64,000 bases of DNA, taken from Allomyces arbusculus. Lineage: Eukaryota; Blastocladiomycota; Blastocladiomycetes; Blastocladiales; Blastocladiaceae. Under the pieces are notes generated by a model, which had not been told where the DNA came from, ran no database searches, and was given only the letters and a program-made list of their open reading frames with translations. The stretch is taken from assembly GCA_027604705.1 (NCBI GenBank), contig JADHYV010000064.1:1-64000 (forward strand). The letters are read 5' to 3'. The position numbers were made by a program, and so were the translations under genes. Below, in pieces: positions 1-10,942 of this stretch (within the stretch, counting starts at the first letter, position 1; the number at the start of each line of letters is the position of its first letter).

Positions 1-410
1 AAATCCGGTCCGCGAAGGTGGGCCAGTTGCTGCCATCGGCCTTGAGCGTTTCAATTGTTGCAGGTTGGCCGGAAATTAGCGTTTTGACCGACACGGAAGA
101 GGTGGTGTTGATGGTCATGGTGCAGGTCGAGAAATCGCAAAAATCGTCGAAATCGTTATGGAATAGCGCAGCGTTGCGTTCCCACAAGCGAATGCAGCAA
201 GAGTTGAGTGCTGGTGGTGTGAGTTTCGGCTGTTTATCATCGTCGTGGTCAGAACGGATGGGTCAGCGTGGCACCCCTTGGTTGGTCGGCGAAATCGGGC
301 AATTTGCGCTGAGATTCAGCAGCAGCAGCAGTGGCAGGTCCTCGACAAGTCGTTCAGCAGCGGTGGCTCGTTCCGTGAGCGCTTGGGATGCGCCCAGGGC
401 TCATAACCTA
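1..410. other. Unassigned left edge, upstream of the copia remains
   Basis: This stretch precedes the inverted LTR copy. It contains an open frame on the plus strand that begins at a GTG, not an ATG, and its translation is rich in serine and unlike any family I know. It shows no gag zinc knuckle and no protease motif, so I cannot tell whether it belongs to the retroelement or to host DNA. There is a short run of CAG/AGC triplets near 318-335. Confidence 0.3.
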
Positions 411-597
411 TCAAAAAGGTTCAGCGGGGAGAGAGAATTCATTTGGGGCGTGAACTCTGCACTTCACGGCAGTGGCAACCAAACCCTAGGTTGCCACCGT
501 GATTTAGACGTGGGATCAACTCACACAACTCCAGCGGTGAAACGACAAAGGAAAAACATCAAAGGGGAAACACAAATGCAAGCCGAACACTCCGACA
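411..597 (-). repeat. Inverted solo LTR of the copia family
   Basis: The segment is the reverse complement of the LTR at 3232-3419, with roughly nine in ten positions matching by eye over about 187 bases. Read on the minus strand it begins TGTCGGAGTG like the other copy. It lies directly in front of the pol remains but in the opposite orientation, so it cannot be their own 5' LTR. It is best read as a separate LTR insertion or the product of a rearrangement. No clear target-site duplication was seen. Confidence 0.75.
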
Positions 598-3419
598 GTG
601 ACTCGCTCAATGGCCACTTGCCGTTCCAGGTCATGTTTGGCATGCCACTGGACATGTCCAAGTGCAAGGTGTGGGGCTCACTTGGTGGAGCTGTATTTCC
701 GACGACGCAGGCGCGCCTGGGCGTGTCCAAATTTGCTGCAGGGATTGTGGTGCACATGGTCGGGTATGGGGATGAGTTGCCATGGGTTACCTGTGACAGC
801 TACCACATCTGGGACGGCTTGAAGGTGTTCATCACGCACGATGTCAAGTTTGCCGAGTGGTTGTGTGTTGCTGAGTCACGTGTTGTTGCTGGTGCTGCTC
901 GTACACTGCCATCAGCTCGGATCAAGGTCGGATCACTTGTCCAAGTTGATTTGGGGTCACTGGCTGTCCCACTGATTGTCGACAGTGGAGTCGATGTGGA
1001 TTGGGATGTGGAAGGAGGCTGCGATGGTGATGCTCGTTGCAATCAAGACCTGGCGCCTGATGCTGATCCCAATGCGATGCTCCCGCTGGCTGAGCCAGTG
1101 CAGGAACTTGACGCGCCACAGGTGTATTGGGAGCCGGAGTTGCTGCAGGCGGTCGGAGAACTGGTTCCCATCGTTGCAGGCATGGGGGAGCCTGGCGATC
1201 GCATTGCAGCTCAAGAGTTGGTGCTTGGGGGTGTTGCTGCCCAGGAACCGGCTGCTGCACCGCCAACAGGTCGGCAATCGTGCCATTTGCATGGTCAGCA
1301 GCCAGAGATTGCTTGACGCTTTGATCCTGAGTCCACCCCCCATGTCCACTGCACACCCGGTGTGGGGGAGTTGGAACCTGAACCTGAAAGGGGCGTCGAA
1401 CGTGCTGCTGACGCGGTGGAGGCACCACAGGCGATTGATCCGGATTGTGATTGCACTGACGCCTCGGCTGTTCTTGTTCGTTCCCTAGCTGGCCCTGGAG
1501 TCGACTCTGGCACGCCACTGTCTGGAATCGTCGATCTCGATTTGCCGACACTGTTCTTACGCGCGAATCCAGACTCGGAAATCGCCAAATTTATCGAATC
1601 GGCAAGGACGGTGCTTGCGTGCGTCGCATCAGCTCAGGTCGGCGCCAAGGGCGCAGTTTGGGAACCCAAGACGGTCGAGGAGGCACTCGCACACCCAGAT
1701 TGGCGAGTGCCAACGTTTGACGAGTACAACTCACTTGTTGAGAATGGGACATGGGTGCTGGTCAACCACTGCCCCGGCAACAAGGTGATGCGCTCTGGAT
1801 GGATCTTCAAGTGGAAACTGGGAGCTGACAGCAAGCCGGTGTGTGCTAAATCGTGGCTTGTTGCCAAGGGATACACTGCCATTCCAGGCGTGCACTATAA
1901 TGGACACGTTCGTGCCTGTTGCACCCTTCGACACATTGCGCCTGATCCTGGCACTTGCTGAGCATCTCAAGGTCCGCCCGCTGCAGCTTGACATCAAGAC
2001 GGCCTTCTTGTACAGCTACATCAAGGAGCGCGTGCTCATGGAGCAGCCGCCAGGGTTTGTCGACCAGGAGAACCCGGACAAGGTCTGCATGCTCATTAAG
2101 GCGCTGTATGGCACCAAGCAAGCACTGCGCATGTGGTTCTGTCGCTTAGCTGATTACCTGATCTTGCCCAGCTTCACAGAGTCCAAGTACGACAAGTGCC
2201 TCTTCATGTACAAGATGGGCAAGGGTGTCATCTTCATTGGCGTCTATGTGGACGACCTGCTGATTGTCACATCAATGCAGGAGCTACACAAGTGGATCAT
2301 TGAAAAGCTGAAGTCCGAGTTCAAGGTGCATGATTTGGGTGATGCAGCATGGCTGTTTGGGTGCAAGATCATGTACAGTGAAAACCGCGCAATCTATCTT
2401 GACTAGAGCCAGTATGTCAAGTCGATGGGCGAGCGGTTCCAGATCCCTGACAAGATACGGCCAGTGATCCCCATGCGGCCGTCAGACTTCAAGGAGCTGC
2501 TCAATTTGCCCAAGGTCATCGACCCGGCCGTAAAGCGCAACTACCTCGCCATTGCAGGGTCGCTGCTATTTGTTGCGACCAAAACACGCCCAGACATTGC
2601 TGCCGCAACCGCCATTCTTGGCCGATTCATGCACGCACCTGGTACGCTTCATCTTGAGGCTGCGAAGCAGCTCGTCAGATACTTGCTTGGAACGTCGAAC
2701 CTCAGCATCAAGTTCTCGGGCAAGGACATGAAAACCAAAGCGTTTGTGGATGCCGACTGGGCCGAGGATTGCAGCGATTGCAAGTCAACATCTGGTTATG
2801 TGGTACGTGTTAGCAGCAGTCCAGTCGCCTGGCGGTTGAAGAAACAGATGCTTGTGGCCAAGTCAACAATGGCCGCTGAGTATGTGTCTGCAAGTCTTGC
2901 TGGCGACACGATTCTCATGATGCGTGCGCTGCTCGAGGAACTTGGGTACAAGCTGGATGGACCAACGCCACTCATGGAGGACAACGAGTCAGCAGAGTGC
3001 GTCGCCAAGGATGCATTGCTCTCGTCCAAGCACGTCGAGATCCATGCGCACTGGCTGCAGGACCAAGTCGCCAAGAAGACAATTGATCTGCAGCGCGTGG
3101 ACACGGAGAACCAGATTGCTGACATTTTGACCAAGCCGCTCGCTGCTCCTGCATTCCGCAAGCTCTGTGATATGATTGGAATCGAGGAAGTGCCCATGTC
3201 TCGCGGATAGGAACTGCTCGCCGTGGGGGAGTGTCGGAGTGTTTGGCTCGCATTTGTGTTTCCCCTTTGATGTTTTTCCTTTGTCGTTTCACTGCTCGAG
3301 TTGTGTGAGTTGGTCCCACGTGTAAATGACAGTGGCAACCTAGGGTTTGGTTGCCACCACCATGAAGTGCAGAGTTCATGCCCCAAATGAATTCTCGCTC
3401 CCCGCTGAACCTTTCAACA
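598..3419 (+). mobile_element. Ty1/copia retrotransposon remains: pol region plus 3' LTR (broken)
   Basis: This is a fossil LTR retrotransposon of the Ty1/copia superfamily. Parts in order are the integrase C-terminal region (about 600-900), a variable linker, reverse transcriptase with the family's YVDDLL box (about 1640-2400), RNase H with a DADWA...KSTSGY block (about 2700-3200), a purine-rich tract at about 3224-3231, and a 188-base LTR (3232-3419) that starts TGTCGG and ends CAACA. Gag, protease and most of the integrase are absent, and there is no 5' LTR in the right orientation. The reading frame is interrupted about three times, so the copy is dead. Close similarity between this LTR and the inverted copy suggests moderate age. 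The order integrase, RT, RNase H separates copia from gypsy elements. Confidence 0.9.
3232..3419 (+). repeat. 3' LTR of the copia element
   Basis: This direct terminal repeat of about 188 bases begins with TG and ends with CA and follows a purine-rich tract. Related copies lie at 411-597 (inverted) and at about 3658-3845 (more diverged, same orientation). Confidence 0.8.
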
Positions 3420-3845
3420 CAAAGCATGTTGCCAAGGACACACTACTCTTGTCCAAGCATGTCAAGATCCATGTGCACTGGTTGCAGGACCAAGTCGCCA
3501 AGATGATGATTGCCCTGTGGCATGTGGACATGGAGAACCAGATTGCTGACTTTTTGACCAATCTGCTTGCTGCCCTGCATTCTGCAAGCTGCATGACATG
3601 ATTGGGATTGCTGAAGTGCCTGTCCAGTGCGCATGGGGAATGCTCACTGTGGGAGAGTTTCAAAAGTGTTTGGCTCGCATTTGTTTCTTTCCTTTGTTAT
3701 TGTCCTTCGTCATTTCTCTTTTGGAGCAGTTTGAGCCAGATCCATGTGTAAATCATAGTGGCAACCAAGGTTATGGTTGCCACCACTGCTAAAGTGCAGA
3801 GTGCACACACCAAATGAATTCTCTCTCCTACTAAATATTGCAACA
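3420..3845 (+). mobile_element. Older copia relative: RNase H tail and LTR
   Basis: Bases 3420-3655 repeat the end of the RNase H region found at about 2996-3230, including the K-H-V-(E/K)-I-H block followed by H-W-L-Q-D-Q-V. They are followed by a third, more diverged LTR at about 3658-3845. The arrangement fits a younger element having inserted into, or recombined with, an older related copy, leaving only the older copy's 3' end. It is a broken fossil, older than the element to its left judging by LTR divergence. Confidence 0.75.
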
Positions 3846-4123
3846 AGCAAGGTGGCAGAGAATGGTGATGAGGACAGAAAGGTGGATGTGCACAATGTTG
3901 TGCATTGATGATGTTGGTCCTGATGAAGAGAGGACCAGAGGCTGTCAAGACAGGCTGCAAACAGCAGCCTGAGGTCGTGGCATATATATGCAGGCAGAAG
4001 CACAGCAGGAAGTGTGTAAGAAAATGAAAGGGAAAGGGTCATGCCCACCAGGGAGTGAACCACAGGTTTGAGCAAGGTCAGGTTTGACCTGGCAACCTCA
4101 ACTCAGTGGCTGGGAGTCAGTGA
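3846..4123. other. Non-coding spacer between element remains
   Basis: No gene is recognised here. The sequence is AT-richer than the host tract and lies between the old copia LTR and the decayed DNA transposon on the minus strand. It may hold that transposon's 3' end, but the conserved region expected around the third catalytic acidic residue was not found, and no terminal inverted repeat could be fixed. Confidence 0.3.
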
Positions 4124-5010
4124 TCAGCCCTGGTTGCACAAACCACTGCAGACTAGATCTGAATCCTGCTGCCATGCACTGACAGGACTGTCAATGGTGC
4201 TGCCTGACAGTGGCTGTGAACAATGTGAAGCCCTTGTCAGCAAGCACATGTAGCCATGGAAGCACACAGCCAGGTTGAGGGCGAGTGCCAAGCCATCAAA
4301 AAGAAACACATCATGGCATGCACCCATGTAGCCTGTCATGAAAGTGTGTAGTCATGATGGTGGTTGTAGATTGCTTGGCCACAGTACTTGGGGCAGTACC
4401 TGTCCATCAAAACAATTGCTGGTCAGTTTGGAGAGTTGGGCGCAATGAGTGTGGCATAATAGAGGGAGATACAGACCAGATCTTGGCCTTGGTGCCATCC
4501 ATGAAGCCCATGACAAATGGGAACCCATACCAGTCCTTGATGTGGAGGGCAATCTCAGCACACTCCTTGTCATTGGGCCAGGTGACAACATGTGGGTAGA
4601 GCGCCATGAGGGCTTGAATGACACAGTTTGTGAAGAGCATCATTGTGCCTTCTGTCAAGAGCATGGCGCCAGCAGCCAGGGAGTGTGATAAAGTGGTGGA
4701 GAATCAGCAGGCGAATTGATAGACCTCCAAATGACCACATATGAGCCATGATGCCATGGCTCACACCATTCCCATTGAAGCCAAAGCAAGACAGTGCAAC
4801 AACAACCTGGACCAGGACAGGTGTCTGTGGTTGCATCAAATTGTTGTGGAAAATCAGGTGTTCCTGGATCAAGCACACAAGCATGAAGAATGAGTTGCAC
4901 TCCATGTGCACTTCTTGACAAATCGACAGTCGTTGAGATCTTCAAAGAGCCAGACAAATCGGTTGGGTGCCTTGAGGACATGGTTGCATTGGAACAGGTA
5001 ATGCTTGTTC
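4124..5010 (-). pseudogene. Decayed PIF/Harbinger-type (DDE_Tnp_4) transposase
   Basis: Read on the minus strand from about 5010 down to 4124, several frames carry pieces of a Harbinger-like transposase in the right order. First comes an N-terminal block (NRFVWLFEDLND, then ECNSFFMLVCLI). Next is a helix-turn-helix-like block (VVVALSCFGFNGNG). Then come WPNDKECAEIA and GFMDGT, where the aspartate matches the first catalytic D, and finally TGYMGACHDVFLFDG, matching the second catalytic D. At least three frame changes separate these pieces, so the copy is inactive. The region of the third catalytic residue is missing, as is the MYB/SANT-like second protein of intact elements. Base composition is AT-richer than the host genes. 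Family assignment rests on remembered motif order, not on a search. Confidence 0.65.
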
Positions 5011-5490
5011 ATGATCGCATTGTAGTGTCATGGGTCAGGTTGTAGTGGTGTCACATGTCTGGGTTCACAGCAGCACTGGTGCACATGAGTTGCTTGCCAA
5101 GGTCAAGCAGGCAGTGGTGGAGTTGCCAAAAGAGACAGGCACAGATGGATTTGTGGGGCATGGTGCAGGTGGTTTGGGTGCTTCTTGCTGCAGTTCTCAG
5201 ACAGTGTCAGTTTGAGCGTTGGCTCTGGCAGTTGGGTCATGGCGAGGTTGCCACGTGACACACGCATCAATTGGGCCTGCTTGTGTCGATGGAGGTAGAT
5301 GGTGGGGTGCTGGAGTGATGCAAAGTGTGCATCAGCCTGTGTGACATGATGGCCCATGACTGCCCACTTTCGAAAGTGGGAAGTGTGAAGCCCACCTTTG
5401 AAACCCCCTCTGAACAGCTGTGAAGCCCCCTGAAGCAAATACCACACACAAATGAAGTGAATAACATCTTTGAAACCTCCCACTAGTGGG
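5011..5490. other. AT-richer spacer with two perfect palindromes
   Basis: No convincing gene is present. Two perfect palindromes occur: CCCACTTTCGAAAGTGGG at 5363-5380 and CCCACTAGTGGG at 5479-5490. Both end in the same CCCACT/AGTGGG arms. They sit near the transition from element-derived to GC-rich host sequence, so they may mark the end of the DNA transposon, but no target-site duplication was established. Confidence 0.4.
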
Positions 5491-6621
5491 GATCGAACGT
5501 GCAGCCGTGAAAGATATGGCTTCTCTGATCTCGCGCGAGACATGTGTCCGCGCGTCTCGCACCTGCAAGCTTGAAAACGTACCGAGCCAACCCTGGTTTC
5601 GGCTGGTTGAGGTTTTGCAGCGCCCGCCTGAAAAAATACACGAACGCTCGCCAACACCGCTTGCTTTCGGCTTTGTGCGCCCCTCTTGCGCTCGCGGTGG
5701 CCCCATGTTTTTGATGCCACCAGGCACTGCCATCATCACACCTCGCCATTGCGTGGACCCACACGTTTTGTCCTCGATCTTTCGATCCTCTCCATGTGGT
5801 GATTGCTGGTCCGTTTTCAGTCCAGGCCCAGTTCCCGCGCGCCGCGCGTCCTCCAAACGGTTGAATAAACCGAATGCCGGGCGCTCGCCATGTCGTCGTT
5901 GTCGTCTGGCGCGCACCGCCACCGCGACCGCGAGCACTCGCGCACGCGAGACAGCGGGTCCACTGTCGCACGCGAGTGTTCGAATGTGCTTGTGTGTGCC
6001 TCCCTGATTGTGATGCCAGCGGACGCGGTCGTCGTCGGTGGTGGGCGTCAGGGGTGGTTGCTGTGTCCTGTCAACGACGCGCCGCCGCCGTGCGTCATCA
6101 TCATTGTGTGTTCAGATCTATCGGCGAGGGGACGAGGCGGCGGCGGGTCCAAGGGGCAAAGCGTGGCCAGCCAGGCCAAGCCAGCCCGGGGCCAGCGCCA
6201 GGTGTGCGTGCGTGACTAGGCCATGCGCGCGCGCAATCGGCAATCGCTGCGACTGGCCGCAGATCAGGCAGGTTCAGCTGGTTCAGGGTGGCCCGGCCGG
6301 AGCGTGGTGTGCGGTCGGACCCGAACCATGCGCGGATGATGCCGGTCGGTGCGCAACTTATCCAAACCGAGCGGTGCGCGTAACTTCTTCTCGTCTTTGG
6401 CGTCCTGGTCGTCTCGGACGGACGAGGATGGGTGCGCACCGCGTGCGCGCGCGCACATGCCCGGCAGACTGGCGCCATCCCCCACCCCCCACGTCGTCGC
6501 AGCGCGCCGTGGCGGGGACCGCGCGCGGACTTGGCCAAATTCTGTTCCCCGTCCGACCGATTGACCCACCCACCCGCCCGACCGACCCGGCCGTCCCCAT
6601 CCTTGCTGCTTGCTCCTCTTG
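5491..6621. other. GC-rich upstream region of the zinc-finger gene
   Basis: Long open frames on both strands here are products of high GC and show no family signature. The region becomes strongly C-rich towards its right end and leads into a TATA box at 6622, so it is most simply the promoter and 5' leader region of the C2H2 gene. Confidence 0.45.
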
Positions 6622-6627
6622 TATAAA
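6622..6627 (+). promoter_or_regulatory. TATA box of the C2H2 gene
   Basis: A TATAAA occurs in an otherwise C-rich stretch, 212 bases before the proposed start codon at 6834. It is the only good TATA match near the gene, and the C/T-rich sequence between it and the ATG looks like an untranslated leader. Confidence 0.5.
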
Positions 6628-6833
6628 GCCAACCCGCCGCCCCGCCACCGGCCTTGGCCTGCATCGCGTCCTCGCGCCCGTCCTTGCCCAAGTGCCAATC
6701 GCTCATCCACTCCACTCCTCCTTTGTCAACAATTTCCGCGTGCTGCTGCTGCCGCCCGCCTTGCCCGACGCCCGCCGCTGCCCCGACTTTCGCGCCCGAC
6801 CTGTCCTCTGTCCTGTCTCTCGAGCCGCCCATC

Positions 6834-7952
6834 ATGTCCTGCTTCGACCTTGCCCCACCCATGCCGCTGGCCCACCCGTCCTCGCGCGGCCACACAAACA
6901 CCAACGCCACTTTGTCCGCTGCCGGCGCCGACCGCTCGCGCGCACCGCGCTCTGCCGGCTCCGCCTCGTCGTCTTCCTCGTCTTCCTCGTCAGCCGCGGC
7001 CGGTCCCGTTCGCGGCCGGTACGCGTGCACGTTCCCCGACTGCCCCAAGTCGTTCTCGCGGTCCTCACATCTCGCGCGGCACATGCGTATCCACGCCGGG
7101 GCCAAGCCGTTTGCCTGCACACTGCCCGGCTGTGACAAGCGCTTTTCCCGGCGCGACTGCTGGCGCGAGCATTTGCGCGGCGTGCATGGCGTCGCGTCGC
7201 TCGACGCGAATCCGGGGATCGCTATCCCGGCGCCCTACCCGCAGCAGCTGCAAGGAGCTGCCCCAACATCCGGCGGCGCCTCGGGCTTCTGCGCCGACCA
7301 CCATGCTGTGCGACCTGGGCCGGTCATGGCCGCACCCGTCACGACCGCGGCTACGGCTCTTGCTGGCGGCAGCAGCAGCAGCAACGCGTCCTGTGCCTGG
7401 CCGCTCTCGCCAGCCACCTCGCCGGTTGCGGGTCCGCGGCGTATCGTCGACCTCGAGTCGTTTTCCGTGTCGAGCGCCACGGCGGCCGCATTGGCATTGA
7501 CCGCGACGCACGACCCCAGCGCGATCCTGCCATCGCCCCACCCCGAGGAGCCCGCGGTCGCAGCAGCAACGCCGCGGCCAGTCAATCCGGTCGCGTGGGA
7601 ATTGCCTGCGTCGCCCGTCTCGTCGGTCGCGTGCACGCTCGACCATCCCAACGCTGGCCTACTCTTGCTGCACGCTGTCGCGTCGGCCGACGCGGCCGTG
7701 ACAGCCGCGGTCACCAGTGCTGGCATGACGACGACGTTCATGACCAGCCCGAGTCCAACGCCGACGCCGACCCCTGCACCGCTGTCGCCGCCTCGTGCCT
7801 CGTGGACAACGACCTGGATGTCACCAGCCGCCGCGACGCCGCTCGTGCCGACAACGCGCGTCCTCCCACGCCCAGTGGCCCCGGGCGCGCGTGCCGTGCG
7901 GTCGAGCGCAGCATGGCGGTCGTCGTGCCCGTATTTGCCTGTGTCGCTGTGA
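6834..7952 (+). CDS. Two-finger C2H2 zinc-finger transcription factor
   Basis: A single exon of 372 codons. I chose the ATG at 6834 because the frame upstream of it starts without a good ATG and lies in the leader. An N-terminal Ala/Ser-rich stretch with a polyserine run (about residues 42-55) is followed by two C2H2 fingers: the first with spacing C-x4-C-x12-H-x3-H ending HMRIH, the second C-x4-C-x12-H-x4-H ending HLRGVH, covering about residues 63-118. The pair is linked by GAKPFAC, a near-canonical TGEKP-type linker, which suggests sequence-specific DNA binding. The remaining 250 residues are low-complexity Ala/Pro/Thr/Ser-rich with a short Thr-Pro repeat, typical of a regulatory tail. Fungal two-finger regulators of the Msn2/Mig1/Cmr1 type share this layout, but I cannot assign an orthologue. 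Confidence 0.8.
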   Translation: MSCFDLAPPMPLAHPSSRGHTNTNATLSAAGADRSRAPRSAGSASSSSSSSSSAAAGPVRGRYACTFPDCPKSFSRSSHLARHMRIHAGAKPFACTLPGCDKRFSRRDCWREHLRGVHGVASLDANPGIAIPAPYPQQLQGAAPTSGGASGFCADHHAVRPGPVMAAPVTTAATALAGGSSSSNASCAWPLSPATSPVAGPRRIVDLESFSVSSATAAALALTATHDPSAILPSPHPEEPAVAAATPRPVNPVAWELPASPVSSVACTLDHPNAGLLLLHAVASADAAVTAAVTSAGMTTTFMTSPSPTPTPTPAPLSPPRASWTTTWMSPAAATPLVPTTRVLPRPVAPGARAVRSSAAWRSSCPYLPVSL

Positions 7953-9864
7953 ATGGGAACTGGTGCCGTGCTGAAATGGACGGGAACAAGTGTGGTGTGG
8001 TGTGGAGCGTGTGGGTGGTGTACATAGTCGCTTGCGCACGGGCACGTTCGTTGTCTCTGCCCCGTTCTTTGGGGCCCGGCACCGTCGCGCGGCAGCGCCC
8101 TGAATCAAATCAATACCAATCCGTTTTTTTCCTTGACTTGTATTTTCCTTGTTCGCTGCGCACTTCGAGCACGCTGTGTCGGGACTGCCCGTTGCCAACG
8201 CATCAGCGCACATTTCTCAGACTTTTCGGTTGTGGTCGGGTCGGATGGGCTGATGGTGCTGGCGGGGACTCTCGCTTCTCCACCCTCACCAGGAGACGCG
8301 CGTCGCCCCACACACGGTGCACACGTCTCCTTGCGCCATCATGGCGCGTTCGTGGCAGCGAACATGCGGTGTGGGGGCAAGGTCCGATGATGCCTTGGGT
8401 CGGTGCGCGAAACAGCTCCAACCAACGCTCTTTCGCACCACATTTGCGCCTCGATCGATTCCTTGACTCCTGTGGGAGCACGCCACCTGAAAGCGAGTCG
8501 GCTCCTTTCAGGCGGGCCTGGGTCCTGTTCCTTGTCGTTGTCTTTCATGAATCGTCGAATGCTTGGTTATGATGACAACGCCTCCTTGGCTTCATGACGT
8601 TATTATTCCGGCCCGCCCGACGCAAAGACAATGCTCATTCAAGCAGCAACGTTCACCTTGTTCCTTGGCTTTCCGCCTCGGTGCGCGCTCAGGTCGGGAC
8701 GCTGCCGAAATCGAAATCGGTTCCGGCATGCACCGCGCCGCAACAAGACCCAATGTTGTCACTGCCGAGCCTCGATTGTCGGGAAATGGGCGCACCGATT
8801 CCGATATAAGCAAGAGACCGGAGCACAAGCGACAACGTCCAGCACCCAACGCCACTGTTTCGAACACGCCACCCTCAGCTTCCGCGATTTCATCACCACG
8901 GGACCCAGGCCCGCCCAGGCCCCGGAATGCGTGATAGGGAGGATCGTGTTGTTGTCGATTCGATAAATGTTTATCACATTTTGTCCGTTCGTTTTCATTG
9001 AGTGAGCTCCCGCGCATCGCCGGATGCTTTTGCGACCTTCATGTGAGCAGAACGGGCTGTCATGGCGCACAGAAGAGCGCGCAGCACACTGACCCAGGCC
9101 CCATGACATTCGCCATGGGGCCAAGTCCGGCGGCCAAGCGGCTGTCAATCTCACTGTCGACATCCACGCAAGTATACATCGCGGTCATCCCAGTCAACCC
9201 GCTCGCCGGGTGGACGTGGACCGTGGTCTAGGCACGCACGATGATAGTGCGGCCGCGGAAGAGCCGGACTGTCGCGTGTGATACGACGGCGCGCGGCATA
9301 TACGTTTCGCGCAGGTTTGGCCAAGACGTAACTTACAATCTGATCCCTGCTCGCGCGCCGTGCTCACGCGCCGTGCTCATCGCGTTGCTCTTGCTGCTGG
9401 TAACCAAGACCTTCAGGACCTTGCGACAACGCTGAAAAGCACATAACGGACTCCCGCACGGTCATGATGTGACCAGGTGGAAGTGACGCGGCAACAATCA
9501 GGGAAGCGGTTGGGCTGTACGCGTTTGGAACCAAGGCGCGGCGCACGAGGAAGTGCTCAGTTTGATCGTGGCGTGATCTGTCTGCTTTGTTGCGTTCTCC
9601 CTTAATCATCTGGCCCAGGCGCGATTGCTTAGGTCGACTCGGGCGCGCGCTTGGGCCATTGGGCCTGCTTGCACCCAAGGGTGCCGCCGACCATGCACGA
9701 CAGCGGGGAACCCTCTCTCATGATGCCGTCGTCTCGTCCTCTCACCATCTGAAATGCACCTCGGGCAAACCCATGTCGGCCAATGTCCATCATGATTGCC
9801 CACGCACCATATCTACCATGCGCCGGCCTCATGCTGACCAGTCTGCTCTGCAGCACCGTATTGA
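7953..9864. other. Convergent intergenic region, no gene recognised
   Basis: This lies between the 3' ends of the zinc-finger gene and the phosphatase gene. Several 60-140-codon frames exist on both strands (the longest on the minus strand, 8592-9017), but their translations show no domain, no codon pattern like the neighbours and no splice continuation. I see no RNA gene or repeat in it. Confidence 0.4.
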
Positions 9865-10942
9865 TCAGTGATCACTTTTGTCTCCACTGGGAACAACGTG
9901 GGCAACTCCACCGGCCGCGACCTGAGCACTGTCTCCACCCACCACGACCTGCGCACCGTCTCCACCAGCACCAGCACCAGCACTGGCGCTGCTCGCCACG
10001 ACACGAATCCCAGGGAAGGCGCGCAACGTGGCCGAATCAACGACGGTCGCACGCACCACGACCTGGCACGAATCAAACAGCTCAATGCATTCTTGGTCGG
10101 CCAGTCGAATCTTCTCGCCCGCAAACCGCCGGTACTCGTCGAAGATAGCCGTCATGGACCAGTGCTGCAGCTTGCGCAGGCACCCGATCACGCACCCGAT
10201 GCGGTGCTTGCCCTTGTTGCAGTGCACGAGAATCGGGCGGTTGGTCGGATCTGTGCTTGGCAAGCGACCGTGAACCAGGGAAGTGGTGAGTGCGAGCAAT
10301 CGCATGGAGATGGGGCGCATAGCAATGGGGAGACAATGGATCCGAGCCGCGAGCGACGCACCCAAAATGGTCTCGAGAGCGCTGCGAATGTCGTTGGAAT
10401 CAATCTCGACAAACGGTTCCTGGTTGGTCAAAACCAAACACAGTGAGCATGGCTGCGCCGCGGATCACAGCTGGACAGAGACAGAACTGGCCGAGCAATG
10501 TGCGTGCGGCCAGCACGGCTGGAAACATCGGTCAGAGCATGCGATCTCGCACCTTGTTACCCTTGATCTTGACATGAAAAAACGCGACCTTGTTGTCCTT
10601 GAGAAACTCGACGTTGTCCTCGTTGTAATCCTCTGGACGCGGCAATTCATCATGAGCCTCGCGTTCTTGATCCGGTCAGGTCAGCGCCGAACCGACGACG
10701 TACCTGGGCACAAGTAGCTGCATGTCTCGTTGCGATTGATCGTGATTAAGCAAACCGTGACAACCCGGCTCGTCAGATTGAGCATCGAGAGGCAGCCGAA
10801 CCAAGCGCATGACGTACAGGATGCTCTTCAGCTTGAGGCTCTTCAAGAAGGCGTAGTTCTTTTTGTTTGGGTAGCCGCTGCGATAGACGCCGCTCGCGAC
10901 CATGGCAAAGTTGAGCGGCGGGACCAGAACTGGGTTGGGCAT
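9865..10942 (-). CDS. Siw14-like atypical dual-specificity phosphatase (PFA-DSP family)
   Basis: Four exons on the minus strand, 10942-10814, 10657-10553, 10419-10362 and 10250-9865, join in phase to give 225 residues. The start is the ATG opening MPNPVLVPPLNF; the block that follows (AMVASGVYRSGYPNKKN) is the N-terminal signature of the plant and fungal Siw14 family. The catalytic loop HCNKGKHRIG (about residue 107) has the C-x5-R form. Siw14 enzymes remove the 5-beta phosphate of inositol pyrophosphates in the cytosol and are linked to stress and nutrient responses; that function is known for the family and inferred here. Oddly, the residue after the catalytic arginine is isoleucine, where Thr or Ser is usual. 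The C-terminus ends in a Gly/Ala/Val-rich low-complexity tail of about 50 residues. The gene is divergent from DOP1 with a 718-base spacer. Confidence 0.85.

Noticed and set aside
5480-5560. tRNA-like T-loop (GTTCGATCC on the minus strand)
   Set aside because: The stem around the loop does not pair, and no anticodon or D arm could be folded.
5874-7135. Several long frames on both strands before the zinc-finger gene
   Set aside because: GC-driven frames rich in Arg/Pro/Ala, overlapping the TATA box and leader; none has a recognisable domain.
8592-9017. A 141-codon minus-strand frame as a gene
   Set aside because: No domain, no splice continuation, composition like non-coding DNA around it.
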